The translations under genes and the position numbers were made by a program. A stretch of DNA of 64,000 bases from NCBI GenBank assembly GCA_947626145.1, contig CANQRB010000004.1, forward strand, positions 93,250 through 157,249. Direction: 5' to 3'. This document shows, one piece after another, positions 1 through 8,394 of the stretch. The stretch's first letter is position 1; each line of letters opens with the position of its first letter. Origin of the DNA: an uncultured Clostridia bacterium (GTDB lineage: Bacteria; Bacillota; Clostridia; UMGS1883). The notes beneath the pieces were generated by a model. It made no database searches. It had not been told where the DNA came from and worked only from the letters and a program-made list of their open reading frames with translations.

Positions 1-60
1 GCTGTAAAAAAGCAGCCGCTTTCATACTGTCGATAAAGCCGATTCCTTTGCCCGGATTTC

Positions 61-197
61 GTAGGGGCGCGCATTACGCGTCCGCTTACACAAATTTATA
101 ATAATATTTATACGATTTTGCGAATATATTTGTCGTAATAAAGTTCACAATTACAGCTGTAAACGTTTTATGGCGGACGGCCGATGGCCGCCCCTAC
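61..197. repeat. Inverted-repeat element with GTAGGGGCG ends
   Basis: The segment starts with GTAGGGGCG and ends with the exact reverse complement CGCCCCTAC. Inside these ends the arms continue imperfectly (GCGTCCGC on the left, GCGGAC on the right). The middle is AT-rich with no coding potential I can support. The same GTAGGG(G)CG motif recurs near 20655, 20923 and 32609, so it belongs to a dispersed repeat family. It lies upstream of the glutamine synthetase promoter. Confidence 0.55.
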
Positions 198-308
198 GGT
201 ACCAAGGCCGCATTTTTGTTTTTCTGCATCTGCGCCGTTTTTCCACAGCCCTATTTTTTTCCACAGACAGAAAAGCAAAATACAATAACATTTTGTATAA
301 CTTTAACA

Positions 309-337
309 TTGATTATTGTCGTTAATTAGATTATAAT
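309..337 (+). promoter_or_regulatory. Sigma-A type promoter of glutamine synthetase
   Basis: TTGATT at 309-314 and TATAAT at 332-337 are separated by 17 bp. The start codon at 396 leaves a leader of about 50 nt containing the AGGAGG ribosome site. No obvious GlnR-type operator was seen. Confidence 0.7.
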
Positions 338-395
338 TGTCTTGTAAAAAGTGTATGCAAGGGAGTGTACACTTAATAATAGGAGGCTATTTATA

Positions 396-2498
396 ATGGC
401 AGAAAACATTACTTCTATTTTTGGATGCAACGTATTCAATGACTCCGTAATGAGAAACAGACTTCCCGAAAAAGTGTACAAGGAATTCCGCAAGACCGTC
501 AGGACCGGCGCTCCCCTTCAGGAGGAGGTGGCCGACGTCATTGCCGAGTGCATGAAAAACTGGGCCATGGAGCACGGCGCTACCCACTACACCCACTGGT
601 TCCAGCCCCTCACCGGCGTAACGGCTGAAAAGCACGACGGATTTATCGAGCCGGACGGCAACTGCCGCGCTATCATGAGCTTTACCGGTTCTTCCCTCAT
701 CAAGGGCGAGCCCGACGCGTCCAGCTTCCCCTCCGGCGGCATCAGAGCCACCTTCGAGGCAAGAGGCTACACCGCCTGGGACTGCACCTCTCCCGCCTTC
801 CTTAAGATGGATCAGGGCACCACTGTTCTCTGCATACCCACCGCTTTCTGCTCCTACACGGGCGAGGCTCTGGACAAAAAGACCCCCCTCATCCGCAGCG
901 CCGAGGCCATCAGCAAGCAGGCCGTAAGAGTGCTTCGGGCTTTGGGCGACACCGAGACCAAGCGGGTCATCTCCACCGTGGGCGCCGAGCAGGAATACTT
1001 CCTTATTGACAAAAAATCCTATGCCAACCGCAAGGACCTCCTCATCACCGGACGGACCCTCTTCGGCGCAAAGCCTCCCAAGGGTCAGGAGATGGAGGAT
1101 CATTACTTCGGCATTATCCGTGAGCGCGTATCCAAGTTCATGCACGACGTGAACATGGAGCTCTATAAGCTGGGCGTTTTCGCCAAGACCGAGCACAACG
1201 AGGTGGCCCCCTGTCAGCATGAGCTGGCCTGCATTTACAGCGAGTCCAACATCGCCACCGACCACAATCAGCTTGTCATGGAGACCCTCAAGCGCGTGGC
1301 CCTTCGTCACGACCTTGTCTGCCTGCTCCACGAGAAGCCCTTCGCCGGCATCAACGGCAGCGGCAAGCACAACAACTGGGCCCTTTCCACCGACGGCGGC
1401 GAAAATCTGCTCAAGCCCGGCAAGGACCCCCAGAACAACATCCGCTTCATGCTGTTCCTGTCCGCCGTTATCGAGGCGGTCAACCTTCACGGCGATCTGC
1501 TCCGTGCCAGCGCGGCCAACGTGGGCAACGATCACCGTCTCGGCGGCAACGAGGCTCCTCCCAGCATAATTTCCGTATATCTCGGCGACGAGCTGGGCGA
1601 GGTTGTTGATTCCGTCGTAAACGGCAGAGAGGCTTCCGTAAAGGGTAAAGAGGAAATGACCTTCGACGTTGCGGCCATCACCAACATTGACCGCGACACC
1701 ACCGACCGCAACCGCACCTCCCCCTTCGCCTTCACCGGCAACAAGTTTGAGTTCAGAATGGTTGGCTCATCCGCTTCCATTGCGGGCCCCAACACCGTTA
1801 TAAATACCGTGGTAGCCGACAGCCTGCGCAAGATTGCCGACCGTCTTGAGGGCGCTCAGGACGTACAGGCCGAGGCCAGAGCGATAATCAAGGACCTGCT
1901 CACGGCCAACAACCGCATCATATTCAACGGCGACGGCTACAGCAAGGAGTGGGTGGAGGAAGCCGCCCGCCGCGGTCTGCCCAACCTGCCCCAGTCCATC
2001 GACGCCTATCCCGCATACATCACCGAAAAGGCCATCAGGCTCTTTGGCGAGAACAACGTTTACAGCGAGGTTGAGCTTCGCAGCCGCTATGAGATAAAGA
2101 TGGAGAAGTTTGTCAAGACTACCAACTACGAGGCCCTGACCATGCTGGATATGGCCCGTCAGGAGATAATCCCCGCCGTTGGCGACTACGCCGAGCATCT
2201 GGCCGAGGCCAAGGCTCTCATGGAGGACACCGGCGTTGAGGCCTTCGTTGAAAAGGCGCAGCTTGACAAGGTTATGCCCCTGTACAAGGAGCTGTACAAG
2301 GCCACCGAGGCTTTGGACGGCGCCATCAAGTCCGCCGCCGCCATCACGGACGACCTTGACAAGCAGGCCCGTGCCTACAAGGACAACGTTATCACCGAAA
2401 TGGACGCCGTGCGCGCCGCCGCCGACGCTCTTGAGCTCATCGTTCCCAAGGAATACTGGCCCATGGAGACCTATTCCGATATTCTGTTCTATCAATAA
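396..2498 (+). CDS. glnN: Glutamine synthetase type III
   Basis: The 700-residue product matches the type III glutamine synthetase family, which is about 700 residues long, roughly 1.5 times type I. It ligates ammonia to glutamate with ATP in the cytoplasm. The catalytic core includes the GSGKHNNW stretch near residue 320, and the N-terminal beta-grasp region and long C-terminal helical extension are both present. The open frame extends upstream to 351, but the ATG at 396 has a clean AGGAGG (381-386) nine bases before it and starts the protein at MAENITS, so I use it. A promoter lies at 309-337 and a terminator at 2518-2554, so the gene is probably monocistronic. Type III enzymes are common in Bacteroidetes and gut Clostridia and serve nitrogen assimilation. 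Confidence 0.95.
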   Translation: MAENITSIFGCNVFNDSVMRNRLPEKVYKEFRKTVRTGAPLQEEVADVIAECMKNWAMEHGATHYTHWFQPLTGVTAEKHDGFIEPDGNCRAIMSFTGSSLIKGEPDASSFPSGGIRATFEARGYTAWDCTSPAFLKMDQGTTVLCIPTAFCSYTGEALDKKTPLIRSAEAISKQAVRVLRALGDTETKRVISTVGAEQEYFLIDKKSYANRKDLLITGRTLFGAKPPKGQEMEDHYFGIIRERVSKFMHDVNMELYKLGVFAKTEHNEVAPCQHELACIYSESNIATDHNQLVMETLKRVALRHDLVCLLHEKPFAGINGSGKHNNWALSTDGGENLLKPGKDPQNNIRFMLFLSAVIEAVNLHGDLLRASAANVGNDHRLGGNEAPPSIISVYLGDELGEVVDSVVNGREASVKGKEEMTFDVAAITNIDRDTTDRNRTSPFAFTGNKFEFRMVGSSASIAGPNTVINTVVADSLRKIADRLEGAQDVQAEARAIIKDLLTANNRIIFNGDGYSKEWVEEAARRGLPNLPQSIDAYPAYITEKAIRLFGENNVYSEVELRSRYEIKMEKFVKTTNYEALTMLDMARQEIIPAVGDYAEHLAEAKALMEDTGVEAFVEKAQLDKVMPLYKELYKATEALDGAIKSAAAITDDLDKQARAYKDNVITEMDAVRAAADALELIVPKEYWPMETYSDILFYQ

Positions 2499-2517
2499 TA
2501 CAGCTTACACATAACCG

Positions 2518-2554
2518 TAAAGGCCCAAAGCGCATCCGACACTTTGGGCCTTTA
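2518..2554 (+). terminator. Rho-independent terminator after glnN
   Basis: A perfect stem (TAAAGGCCCAAAG pairing with CTTTGGGCCTTTA) with an 11-nt loop lies 20 bp after the glnN stop. The U-run is short. Confidence 0.75.
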
Positions 2555-2588
2555 TATGGGATAAATACCCAATGAAGGGGATATGACC

Positions 2589-4394
2589 ATGACTCTGACA
2601 GACATTATATTCAGCCTGCTGACCATGCTGGGGGGCGCGGCCCTGTTCCTGTACGGCATGAACGTCATGAGCGGCGGCCTCGAAAAGGTGGCCGGCGACA
2701 GTATGCAGCGCCTCATCGAAAATCTGACCAGCAACCTGTTCAAGGGCGTACTGGTGGGTGCGGCGGTTACGGCCCTGATCCAGTCCAGCGGCGCCACCAC
2801 CGTAATGGTGGTAGGCTTCGTCAACGCGGGCATGATGACCCTGCGTCAGGCCTCGGGCGTTATCATGGGCGCTAATATAGGCACGACCATCACCGCCCAG
2901 ATACTTTCGCTGGCCGGCATCGACGGCGACCAGTGGTATATCCGGCTGTTCAAGCCCTCCACCCTGGCCAACTTCCTGCTGCTGGCGGGCATCATTCTCA
3001 TCATGTTCATGGGCAAGCAGAACAAGACCCGTGTCTATGTGGGTGAGATAATCCTTGGACTGGGCGCCATCTTCATCGGCATGAGCATCATGACCGACTC
3101 GGTGTCTGCCATGAAGGATCTGCCCGCCATGAAGACCATCTTCACCGGCATAAGCAATCCCATTCTGGGTATCGTCGTGGGCGCGCTCATCACCGCCCTA
3201 ATTCAGTCCAGCTCCGCCTCGGTAGGTATATTACAGGCCTTCGCCTTCACCGGACTGGTGACATGGAGCAACGCCCTGCCTATGATAATGGGCGCCAACA
3301 TAGGCACCTGCGCCGTGACCATCATCTCCGGCGCCGGAGCCAATAAGGAGGCCCGCCGGGCGTCCATACTGAACCTCATTTTCAAAATCACCGGCGTAGT
3401 GCTGTGCTTCGTGGTGATGTACGGCCTTGATCTTATCTTCCACTTCGACTTCTGGGACAAGCAGCTCACCACCAACGGCGTGGCCAATATACACTCCGTG
3501 TTCAACATACTCAGCACCCTTGTGCTGCTGCCCTTCTGCAACCTGTTCATCAAAATTGCCTGCCTCATCATTCCGGACAACGAAAAGCAGAGCGAAAAGG
3601 GCGACAGGAAAAAGGGCGTGGATCTGGCCCTTATGGACGAGCGTTTCATGCGGGCTCCCGCCATCGCCCTGCGTCAGGCCATGAGCGAGGTCGTAAAAAT
3701 GGCCGAGACCGCCCTGAGCGGCTTCGATATGGCAATGGACGTTGTGGAGCATGACCGGTTGGAGCTCACCGACAAGGTCAAGAACATAGAGAACGACATC
3801 GACAAGATGGAGAGCGGCATCTCCCAGTACGTGACAAAGATCGTGGCCCAGCACCTGAACAATTCCGAAAAGCACACCGCCACCACCATCCTCCACGTGG
3901 TCACCGATCTGGAGCGCGTGGGCGACCATGTGCTGAACATCTGCTACTGCGTCCGTGATATGCACGGCAGCGAGGAGGGAGCCACCCTTTCCCGCGGGGC
4001 TCTGAACGAGCTCGGCACCATGGCCTCCGCCGTGAGGGAGTCGCTTACTCTGGCCGTGGACGGGCTCAAGTATTCCGACCTCGGACGGGCCATGCGCATC
4101 CAGCCCTGCGAGGCGGTAGTGGACGAGATAAGGGACGTGCTGAAGGACCGCCATGTGGAAAGGCTTGTGAACAACAGCTGCAGCGTACGGGCGGGCATAG
4201 CCTTCCTCGATATAATCAACAATCTGGAGCGCATATCCGACCATTGCAGCAACGTGGGCATATCCATTGAGCAGCTCGGCAACATTGACAGCGACATTGA
4301 CGCCCACAAGTACGTGCGCCACCTCCGCAGCCAGAACGCCGAACTTTACGACACCCTTTACAGCGAGTACCAATCAAGGTTCGCGCTGGAATAA
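2589..4394 (+). CDS. Na+/phosphate symporter family protein with PhoU domain
   Basis: The 601-residue protein has two inverted membrane repeats, each carrying the PNaS signature: QSSGATTV near residue 62 and QSSSASVG near residue 210. A cytoplasmic C-terminal half (about 340-600) has the helical PhoU-like repeat with LERVGDH and LERISDH motifs. This is the NptA/YjbB architecture of sodium-coupled phosphate transport or export. Two ATGs lie six bases apart, at 2583 and 2589. GAAGGGG at 2574-2580 is eight bases from the second but only two from the first, so I prefer 2589. A terminator follows at 4418. The fused PhoU domain usually couples transport to phosphate status; substrate direction cannot be read from sequence. 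Confidence 0.9.
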   Translation: MTLTDIIFSLLTMLGGAALFLYGMNVMSGGLEKVAGDSMQRLIENLTSNLFKGVLVGAAVTALIQSSGATTVMVVGFVNAGMMTLRQASGVIMGANIGTTITAQILSLAGIDGDQWYIRLFKPSTLANFLLLAGIILIMFMGKQNKTRVYVGEIILGLGAIFIGMSIMTDSVSAMKDLPAMKTIFTGISNPILGIVVGALITALIQSSSASVGILQAFAFTGLVTWSNALPMIMGANIGTCAVTIISGAGANKEARRASILNLIFKITGVVLCFVVMYGLDLIFHFDFWDKQLTTNGVANIHSVFNILSTLVLLPFCNLFIKIACLIIPDNEKQSEKGDRKKGVDLALMDERFMRAPAIALRQAMSEVVKMAETALSGFDMAMDVVEHDRLELTDKVKNIENDIDKMESGISQYVTKIVAQHLNNSEKHTATTILHVVTDLERVGDHVLNICYCVRDMHGSEEGATLSRGALNELGTMASAVRESLTLAVDGLKYSDLGRAMRIQPCEAVVDEIRDVLKDRHVERLVNNSCSVRAGIAFLDIINNLERISDHCSNVGISIEQLGNIDSDIDAHKYVRHLRSQNAELYDTLYSEYQSRFALE

Positions 4395-4417
4395 CGCATA
4401 AATAAGCCTTATATTGG

Positions 4418-4447
4418 AAAAGCTTCTCTTCGGGGAAGCTTTTTCTT
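4418..4447 (+). terminator. Rho-independent terminator after the phosphate symporter
   Basis: The stem AAAAGCTTC pairs with GAAGCTTTT around a TCTTCGGG loop and is followed by TTTCTTT. Confidence 0.8.
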
Positions 4448-4481
4448 TAATCGAAAACGAGAAAGGCGGCGTGAAAGGCCC

Positions 4482-4823
4482 ATGTCATTTTTATACGGCG
4501 CGCTCATCGGCGCAGTCAACGGATTTTTCGCCTCGGGCGGAGGCATAGCGGCGGTGCTGATTTTGGAAAAATTTGTGAAAATCGAAACGAAAAAGGCCCA
4601 CGCCACGGCCATAGCCATAATTCTGCCTCTGTCGCTGGCCTCGCTGGCGGTGTACGGGGTCAAGGGCTACATCGACTGGCCACTGATAATCAAGGCCTCC
4701 GTTGGAGGCACGGCCGGAGCCGCCGCCGGAGCGAGGCTGCTGGACAGACTCCCCAAGAAATATATCAAAATCGGCTTTGGGGCCGTCATGATCTTCGCGG
4801 GAGCGAGAATGATATTCGGTTAG
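4482..4823 (+). CDS. Half-size TSUP (TauE/SafE) permease, subunit 1
   Basis: The 113-residue membrane protein is only half of a typical TSUP transporter, which is about 250 residues with two four-helix halves. It opens with the family-typical glycine-rich helix (residues about 5-25, GAVNGFFASGGG) and ends in a second hydrophobic pair with GASVGGTAGAAAGARLLDRL-like features. GAAAGG precedes the ATG. A second half-size TSUP gene begins 29 bp after its stop, so the two probably form a heterodimeric anion or organosulfur permease. Substrates of this family include sulfite and sulfonates; none can be assigned here. Confidence 0.8.
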   Translation: MSFLYGALIGAVNGFFASGGGIAAVLILEKFVKIETKKAHATAIAIILPLSLASLAVYGVKGYIDWPLIIKASVGGTAGAAAGARLLDRLPKKYIKIGFGAVMIFAGARMIFG

Positions 4824-4852
4824 GCATATACAATACGAAAGGTCGTGAGTCA

Positions 4853-5227
4853 ATGTCAGTAATTCTCTTCGGTTTTCTCTCCGGCATACTCAGCGGCATG
4901 GGGGTGGGCGGCGGCATGATACTCATTCCGGCCCTGACGCTGCTGTGCGGAACGTCCCAGCACACGGCCCAGACCGTGAATCTGTTTTACTTCATTCCCA
5001 CGGCCCTAACGGCGCTGGTAATACACATCAGGCACAAAAACGTGGCCGTAAAGCCGGCCCTTAAGATGGCCGCCGCCGGACTGGTATTCGCCCTTGCGGG
5101 GGCGTGGCTGGCCTCGGCGGTCAGCGATCAGTGGCTGCGCCGGGCCTTCGGTATTTTCATCGTAATCTTCGGCATAAGGGAAATATATGGCGGTTTTCGT
5201 GATAAAAAAAACAACGAAAAATATTGA
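4853..5227 (+). CDS. Half-size TSUP (TauE/SafE) permease, subunit 2
   Basis: This 124-residue protein is the likely partner of the preceding half-size permease. It shows the same start, [15 protein letters not shown] (residues about 5-19), four hydrophobic segments, and the family-like end with [20 protein letters not shown] about ten bases upstream serves as ribosome site. The two halves are related in layout but not identical, which fits an obligate pair rather than a frameshifted single gene: each has its own start, ribosome site and stop, and 29 bp separate them. The serC promoter (-35 at 5224) overlaps its stop codon. Confidence 0.82.
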   Translation: MSVILFGFLSGILSGMGVGGGMILIPALTLLCGTSQHTAQTVNLFYFIPTALTALVIHIRHKNVAVKPALKMAAAGLVFALAGAWLASAVSDQWLRRAFGIFIVIFGIREIYGGFRDKKNNEKY

Positions 5228-5252
5228 CAAAACAGGAAAAAGAACATATAAT
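5224..5252 (+). promoter_or_regulatory. Consensus promoter of serC-serA
   Basis: TTGACA at 5224-5229 and TATAAT at 5247-5252 match both hexamers exactly, with 17 bp between. The -35 overlaps the stop of the upstream TSUP gene. Confidence 0.85.
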
Positions 5253-5288
5253 AATTTATATGTAAATTTATATAGGAGGCAAAAAACT

Positions 5289-6371
5289 ATGTCCAGAGTT
5301 TATAACTTTTCCGCAGGCCCCAGCATGCTCCCCCTGCCCGTCCTTGAGAAAGCACAGGCCGAGCTTCTCGACCAGGGCGGCAGCGGCCAGAGCGTAATGG
5401 AGATGAGCCACCGCAGCAAGGAATTTGACGTTATCATCAAAGAGGCAGAGGCTCTCCTTCGCGAGCTTATGGAGATCCCCGACAATTACAAGGTAATGTT
5501 CCTTCAGGGCGGCGCGTCCACCCAGTTCGCCATGATCCCCCTCAACTTCCTGAACGGGAGCGGCAAGTGCGACTGCGTTATCACCGGCCAGTGGTCCAAA
5601 AAGGCCGCAAGCGAGTTTGAGAAGTACGGCAAAGTAAACCGTGTGGCTTCCAGCGCCGACAAGACCTTCTCCTACATCCCCGAGCTTGACCCCGCCACCT
5701 TCGACCCCGAGGCCGATTTCTTCCATATAACATACAACAACACCATCTACGGCACACGCTACACCGAGCTGCCCGACACCGGCAACGTGCCCCTGATCGC
5801 CGACATCTCCTCCTGCATCCTTTCTCAGAAGATAGATGTCTCCAGGTTCGGTATGCTCTACGCCGGAGCCCAGAAGAACGTGGCTCCCGCCGGCGTTACC
5901 ATCGTCATCGTCCGCGAGGATATGCTGGGCAAGCAGAGGGACATCACCCCCACCATGCTCAACTATCAGATAATGGCCGACAACGGCTCCCTTTACAACA
6001 CTCCTCCCTGCTGGTGCATCTACATCTGCAAGCTGGTTCTCGAGTGGCTCAAGGAAATGGGCGGCATCGAGGCCATGGAAAAGGTAAACGTTGAGAAGGC
6101 CAAGATACTCTATGACTTCCTTGACAGCTCCGAGCTTTTCAAGGGCACGGTCGTTCCCAAGGATCGCTCTCTCATGAACGTTCCCTTCGTTACCGGCAAC
6201 GAGGAGCTTGACGCCAAGTTCGTCAAGGAGGCCAAGGCCGCCGGTTTTGTGAACATAAAGGGTCACCGCACCGTGGGCGGTATGCGCGCCAGCATCTACA
6301 ACGCCATGCCTGTCGAGGGCGTAAAGGCTCTTGTGGAGTTCATGAAGAAATTTGAAGCCGAGAATAAGTAA
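5289..6371 (+). CDS. serC: Phosphoserine aminotransferase
   Basis: This 360-residue class V PLP aminotransferase converts 3-phosphohydroxypyruvate plus glutamate to phosphoserine, the second step of serine synthesis; the same enzyme can act in pyridoxine synthesis. The SerC N-terminus ([11 protein letters not shown]) and the PLP-lysine motif [10 protein letters not shown] near residue 195 are clear. The frame is open further upstream (from 5187), but AGGAGG at 5274-5279 and the family N-terminus fix the ATG at 5289. It sits 14 bp before serA and shares its consensus promoter, so the two form a serine operon. No serB-type phosphatase is seen nearby. Confidence 0.96.
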   Translation: MSRVYNFSAGPSMLPLPVLEKAQAELLDQGGSGQSVMEMSHRSKEFDVIIKEAEALLRELMEIPDNYKVMFLQGGASTQFAMIPLNFLNGSGKCDCVITGQWSKKAASEFEKYGKVNRVASSADKTFSYIPELDPATFDPEADFFHITYNNTIYGTRYTELPDTGNVPLIADISSCILSQKIDVSRFGMLYAGAQKNVAPAGVTIVIVREDMLGKQRDITPTMLNYQIMADNGSLYNTPPCWCIYICKLVLEWLKEMGGIEAMEKVNVEKAKILYDFLDSSELFKGTVVPKDRSLMNVPFVTGNEELDAKFVKEAKAAGFVNIKGHRTVGGMRASIYNAMPVEGVKALVEFMKKFEAENK

Positions 6372-6385
6372 GGAGCAAAGCAACC

Positions 6386-7552
6386 ATGTATAATCTCTTA
6401 ACTCTCAATAAAATAGCCGCCTGCGGCCTTGACAACTTTGACAGGGCCAAGTACACCGTAAGCGGCGAGTGCGAAAACCCCGACTGCATAATCCTGCGCA
6501 GCTTTTCCATGCACGAGATGGAGCTGCCCGAGAGCCTTAAGGCCGTGGCCCGGGCCGGCGCGGGCGTGAACAATATCCCAATCGACAAGTGCACCGAAAA
6601 GGGCATCGTGGTGTTCAACACCCCCGGCGCCAATGCCAACGCCGTTAAGGAGCTGACCATCGCCGGTCTTCTGCTGGCATCCAGAAAGATAGTTGACGGC
6701 ATCAACTGGGCCCAGACCTTGAAGGGCGAGGGCGACGCCGTGGGCAAGCTGGTGGAAAAAGGCAAGAGCAACTTCGCCGGCTGCGAAATAAAGGGCAAGA
6801 CACTGGCCGTTATCGGTCTGGGCGCCATCGGCGTGCTGGTGGCCAACGCCGCCCACTCTCTGGGCATGAAGGTTGTGGGCTATGACCCCTATGTTTCCGT
6901 AAAGTCCGCCCTCAGCCTCAACAGCCATGTGACCATCGCCAAGGAGATCAAGGACGCCCTTTCCGAGGCCGATTACATCACCCTGCACCTGCCCCTTCTG
7001 CCCGACACCAAGGGCATGATGAACGCCGATATGTTCAAGACCGCCGTCAAGAAGGGCGCAAAGCTCCTGAACTTCTCCCGCGGCGGACTGGTGGACAATG
7101 CGGCTTTGAAGTCCGCTCTCGAGGTTGGTCTGCTGTCGGTTTATGTCACCGACTTCCCCGACGCCGAGGTGCTGGAGATGGAGAACGTTATCGCCATTCC
7201 CCACCTGGGAGCCTCCTCCGCCGAGAGCGAGGACAACTGCGCGGTAATGGCCGCTCAGCAGCTCATTGACTTCATGGAGAACGGCAACATCGTCAATTCC
7301 GTGAACTTCCCCGCCTGTGAACTGGCCCGCGGCGAGGGTGAGAGAGTGACCATCATGCACAAGAACGTGCCAAATATGCTCTCCCAGTTCAGCAACGCCT
7401 TTGCTTCCAAGGGCATCAACATTGAGAACATGGTGGACAAGAGCAAGGGCGACAACGCCTACGCCATCATGGACGTGTCCGGCAACGCCGACGCCGTGGC
7501 CGAGGAGCTCACCAAGCTGGACGGCGTTATCCGTGTCCGTGTTATAAAGTAA
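6386..7552 (+). CDS. serA: D-3-phosphoglycerate dehydrogenase
   Basis: The 388-residue enzyme oxidises 3-phosphoglycerate with NAD+, the first step of serine synthesis. The Rossmann fold carries GLGAIGVLVANAAHSLGM (about residues 147-164). The catalytic Arg lies in FSRGGLVDN, the Glu near LEMENV and the His in PHLGASSAES. A C-terminal ACT domain (about 315-388, starting at GERVTIMHKNVPNM) is expected to bind serine for feedback control. It lacks the long intervening domain of type 1 enzymes. AAGGAG overlaps the serC stop and serves the ATG at 6386. A strong hairpin at 7566 ends the operon. Confidence 0.95.
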   Translation: MYNLLTLNKIAACGLDNFDRAKYTVSGECENPDCIILRSFSMHEMELPESLKAVARAGAGVNNIPIDKCTEKGIVVFNTPGANANAVKELTIAGLLLASRKIVDGINWAQTLKGEGDAVGKLVEKGKSNFAGCEIKGKTLAVIGLGAIGVLVANAAHSLGMKVVGYDPYVSVKSALSLNSHVTIAKEIKDALSEADYITLHLPLLPDTKGMMNADMFKTAVKKGAKLLNFSRGGLVDNAALKSALEVGLLSVYVTDFPDAEVLEMENVIAIPHLGASSAESEDNCAVMAAQQLIDFMENGNIVNSVNFPACELARGEGERVTIMHKNVPNMLSQFSNAFASKGINIENMVDKSKGDNAYAIMDVSGNADAVAEELTKLDGVIRVRVIK

Positions 7553-7565
7553 ATCTTATGTAGCT

Positions 7566-7593
7566 AAAATGGGCTGTTTTTACAGCCCATTTT
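7566..7593 (+). terminator. Terminator after serA
   Basis: The perfect 12-bp stem AAAATGGGCTGT/ACAGCCCATTTT has a TTTT loop. Its own 3' arm supplies the short U-run. Confidence 0.8.
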
Positions 7594-7613
7594 AAATACC
7601 GAAAGGAAAACCG

Positions 7614-8096
7614 ATGAATAATCTTACAATCCGGCGGGCGGAGCCAAAGGACACTCCCCGCATAACGGACCTCTTAAATCAGGTGCTGACTGTCCACCAT
7701 AATGGCCGTCCCGACCTTTTCAAGGCCAACTGCCGCAAGTACACCGATCCGGAGCTGGCGGACATCATCGCCGACGACAGCCGACCCATATTTGTGGCCG
7801 AGGACGAAAAGGGCTTTGTGGCGGGCTATGCTTTCTGCGTATTAAAGCAGTATCTCAACGACAACATCCTCACCGACATAAAGACCCTGTACATAGACGA
7901 CCTCTGTGTGGACGAGAATGTCCGGGGCCGCCACGTGGGCAGCGCACTGTACGACTATGTTCTGGATTACGCCCGAAGCATAGGCTGTTACAACGTGACG
8001 CTCAACGTCTGGGCCTGTAATCCCGGCGCCATGGCCTTTTATCAGAGCAGGGGCCTTGTACCGCAAAAAATTGGTATGGAAAAGATATTAAACTAA
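7614..8096 (+). CDS. GNAT family N-acetyltransferase
   Basis: The 160-residue protein has a single GNAT fold: an N-terminal strand with RRAEPKDTPRI, a central beta strand with IDDLCVDE, the acetyl-CoA pyrophosphate loop in VRGRHVGSALYDY (about residues 104-116), and the late NPGAMAFYQSRG motif. The substrate is not predictable. GAAAGG precedes the ATG. Oddly, the stop codon TAA lies inside the terminal inverted repeat of the MITE-like element that begins at 8091, so the insertion supplied or shifted the 3' end of the gene. The final residues (KILN) fit the family length, so any loss is small. Confidence 0.9.
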   Translation: MNNLTIRRAEPKDTPRITDLLNQVLTVHHNGRPDLFKANCRKYTDPELADIIADDSRPIFVAEDEKGFVAGYAFCVLKQYLNDNILTDIKTLYIDDLCVDENVRGRHVGSALYDYVLDYARSIGCYNVTLNVWACNPGAMAFYQSRGLVPQKIGMEKILN

Positions 8097-8335
8097 TCCC
8101 AATTAAAAGCGTCTGATAAAGCCTTCCCCTTCGAGGGGAAGGTGGCACGAAGTGCCGGATGAGGTGTAGGATGCGAAGCATCCGTTATACGTATATGGTT
8201 ACACTAACGCCGCACAGCGGCTACACCTCATCAGTCGGCCTTCGCCGACAGCTTCCCCTCGAGGGGAAGCCTTTTTTATCTGTCATTGTTACCGTAATAA
8301 ACTCACATATTGGTGATTTTAATTTGGGATTAGTA
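8091..8335 (+). mobile_element. MITE-like palindromic element, copy 1
   Basis: This 245-bp element is bounded by terminal inverted repeats CTAATCCCAATTAAAA and TTTTAATTTGGGATTAG, with TA at the right edge (AA at the left). The inside is a series of hairpins: CTTCCCC..GGGGAAG, GGCACGAAGTGCC, GGATGCGAAGCATCC, GCCGCACAGCGGC, GTCGGCCTTCGCCGAC. A long-range pair (GATGAGGTGTA with TACACCTCATC) encloses them. It has no gene of its own. Full copies lie at 12457-12693 (inverted) and 16916-17160, and an end-less copy at 20711-20860. The last hairpin, GCTTCCCCTCGAGGGGAAGC followed by CTTTTTT, can act as terminator for the acetyltransferase. TA flanks suggest, but do not prove, movement by an IS630/Tc1-type transposase. 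Confidence 0.8.
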
Positions 8336-8339
8336 TTAT

Positions 8340-8381
8340 AAATCAAAAATGACAACCCTTTCAGGCTGTCATCTTTGATTT
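8340..8381 (-). terminator. Bidirectional hairpin terminator of the PepSY/stalk gene
   Basis: AAATCAAA-ATGACA-CC pairs with GGCTGTCATCTTTGATTT with one mismatch, 13 bp past the stop of the minus-strand gene. A/T runs on both sides make it usable in either direction. Confidence 0.65.
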
Positions 8382-8394
8382 GTTTATCCGTCAA

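Noticed and set aside
5187-5288. N-terminal extension of SerC
   Set aside because: It would begin before the promoter of the gene; the AGGAGG and family N-terminus place the start at 5289.
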